Assembly: GCA_009602725.1 (NCBI GenBank) | Contig: WELB01000336.1 | Coordinates: 72,865 to 99,739 of the forward strand | Length of the DNA: 26,875 bases | Origin: Spirogloea muscicola | Taxonomy: Eukaryota; Streptophyta; Zygnematophyceae; Spirogloeales; Spirogloeaceae | Direction: 5' to 3' | In this document: positions 25,397 through 26,875 of the stretch, piece by piece | How the letters are laid out: the number at the start of each line of letters is the position of its first letter | Position numbering within the stretch: the stretch's first letter is position 1 | Made by a program: the position numbers and the translations under genes | Notes under the pieces: generated by a model | What the model was told of the DNA's origin: nothing | The model's input: the letters and a program-made list of their open reading frames with translations, nothing else | The model's database searches: none

Positions 25397-26875
25397 TCAC
25401 AGCCATTTGTGCAGAGCCAATGTGGCAACTTGCAGCGGCAGGCTGGCACTCCGGTCAGCCTGTTTAAGCTCTTCAAGATGCACCACATGGGAATGCATGC
25501 GCACATTGTCCATTTCCTCCCGCAGCGCAGCTTGCAGGCTCGGGTTCGATGTTACAAGTGTGAATTGAGCCTCAAGGTCTCTCTCTTGAGATCGGTACCC
25601 ATAGTTCGGGCTGCCGATTGCAGTCACGTAGGGTGCCTCGCCCTTGGTGGAGCTCACCCAGAGCCCCTTGGCGTGGAAGGTCCACCCTGGCTGCTTGTAT
25701 TCCAACATCTGCAAGCCTGATCGGAGGTCGTCCTCGTCGTCATTGCGGACAATGTTACTCGCCATTGCTTTGCACAGGAAGCGTTGCTCGAGGAAGGAGT
25801 ATGCAGCTGGAATGAGGCCTGAAGGTCCTCTGGATCCATAAAAGCCGTTTGCCTGCAGGCACTCCGCCACATGATCGAGGATAGGAGTCATTGCCAGCTT
25901 GCACTTGGAAGGGGAGGGAAAGGGGGGGGGGGGGGGGNAAGGGGTGGGCGACGCAAACTAATCTGGGACACAATCAACAGCTTAGCTTAAAGACGATGGA
26001 GCACATGGTCGATGGTGGAGACGATGGTCGGCTGGTGACCTTCATAGAAGGAATTCCTGAACCCTAAAACCTACACCCTATGCAAGCCCCCGAGCCAGCA
26101 CCTCTTCAAAGCCCGGGATGGCGGCATGCTGGCAAGCTTCGTAGAGCGGTATGCGCGGTGGTTTCTGATGTCGGGGGCTTACACTTGGGGAGGCCGTGAG
26201 AATGTCGACCGTGGAGGAGGTTGCGACCCCGAGGAGCGCCGCCTCGAGGTCAGCGGTGAGATTGAAGTAGGCGGAGGAGAAGAGGACGTGCGAGGACGGG
26301 GGCACGCGCCTCAGGAGCTCCACGGTGCACTCCTGGTCCTGCCGGAGGCCCAGCGAGCCCATCTGGACGGCAGGCACGGCCCAGGTGTCCGCCTCCCGGG
26401 CTGGGACGGCACCCGGGCTGGCGGCCGGCTGCTGGGCAGCGGCTGCACCGGCGAGAACCGGGTGGAAGGTGCGGTCAGGCGCCGTCGCCTGCTCCAGGGC
26501 CGCGCGCACGCCCTCCCGGAGCCGCGCCCAGGAGCTGCTGGGGCCGAGCCCTGCCGACGCGCCCGGGGCGAGCAGGGTGCCGTCGGGCACAAGGCGGTAG
26601 GAGAAGCAGGAGACGGCGTCCACCAGCGCTGCGACGTGGGCTGCGAGCTCGGGCGCGCGCTCGACGAGCAGGTAGCGGTCCTGGCGGTCGCGGAAGTAGG
26701 CGCCGCTGAGGTTGGCGCCCGTGAGCAGCACGCTGTCGTCAAACACGTGCGCCTTCATGTGGCACAGCCCGCCGGCGGCCTCGCGCAGGCGCGCCGGCAG
26801 CAGCTGCATCGGCAGCAGCCTCTGGGCGGCCGCAGCGTGACACAGCGCCACCTGCACCTGCGGGCCGCCGTCGCC
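25397..26875 (-). CDS. PGS1: CDP-diacylglycerol--glycerol-3-phosphate 3-phosphatidyltransferase (PGP synthase), 3' part
   Basis: Two exons on -: >26875-26183 and 25852-25397, joined in phase 0 at TASPS|ANGFYGSRGPSG (donor AGT|GTAAGC, acceptor CTGCAG|GCA); 382 residues visible, 5' end outside the window. Phospholipase D superfamily, eukaryotic PGS1 type. First HKD motif HMKAHVFD, then LLTGANLSGAYF and RQDRYLLVE. Second catalytic region FHAKGLWVSS and GSPNYGYRSQERDLEAQF. It makes phosphatidylglycerophosphate and CMP from CDP-diacylglycerol and glycerol 3-phosphate, the first committed step to phosphatidylglycerol and cardiolipin, in mitochondria in fungi and animals. An Ala/Pro/Gln-rich insert between the two halves looks lineage-specific. 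Exon 1 is much more GC-rich than the downstream flank. Confidence 0.92.
25853..26182 (-). other. PGS1 intron (330 bp) with poly-G run and one N
   Basis: GT...AG boundaries chosen because they join the conserved TASP and NGFYGSRG segments in phase. The frame also runs on into the intron from the 5' side to a stop at 26078. A run of 16 G (25922-25937) ends at the only N in the window (25938), so its length is unsure. The pyrimidine tract before the acceptor is weak; another AG (gtgcaag|CTGGCAATG) would add 15 residues. Confidence 0.75.

Overview
The window looks like repeat-rich nuclear DNA from a eukaryotic alga, most likely a green alga. Three things suggest this. The one host gene has high GC and an intron. 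The only intact retroelement primer-binding site reads TGGTATCAGAG, the form complementary to a plant-type initiator-Met tRNA. The retroelements are Ty3/gypsy chromoviruses and a LINE. The taxonomic call is an inference and stays moderate. Apart from the 3' part of one host gene at the right edge, I see no intact cellular gene: about the first 23.5 kb is a nest of LTR and non-LTR retrotransposons.

Layout. 1-2440: a partial LTR, then decayed pieces of a gypsy pol (RNase H on +, RT on -, tail to tail), the RT piece split by a 1126-bp solo LTR with the target duplication CCCAT. 2440-4138: truncated LTR pieces and unassigned DNA. 4139-15173: an old + strand gypsy element (5' LTR, PBS, gag, protease). 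Its LTR is split by a 900-bp solo LTR (duplication GGCCC). Its body is split by a complete - strand element of the same family at 7684-14514 (two 539-bp LTRs, duplication GTTGT). The inner element has gag, protease, RT, RNase H, integrase and a chromodomain, but its frame is broken in five places. The 3' half of the outer element is lost. 15174-16785: a triple nest of LTR fragments. 17316-22332: two copies of a LINE on the - strand, interrupted by solo LTRs (one of which contains another). 22701-23446: a further solo LTR carrying a 198-bp insert related to the LINE 3' end. 23450-25396: lower-copy DNA with a 108-bp tandem repeat and no recognised gene. 25397-26875: the last two visible exons of a PGS1-type phosphatidylglycerophosphate synthase (- strand).

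For description I name six LTR families A-F. Their upstream parts are largely unrelated, but all appear to share a hairpin followed by a box close to CTCAGGGYAAGACTTCCGCTG. In several copies the two hairpin arms have changed together. That is the most interesting signal here. Six solo LTRs have perfect 5-bp target duplications, so insertion order can be read directly, and many insertions landed inside related elements, as expected for chromodomain-bearing elements. All similarities were judged by eye within the window; no database search was possible.
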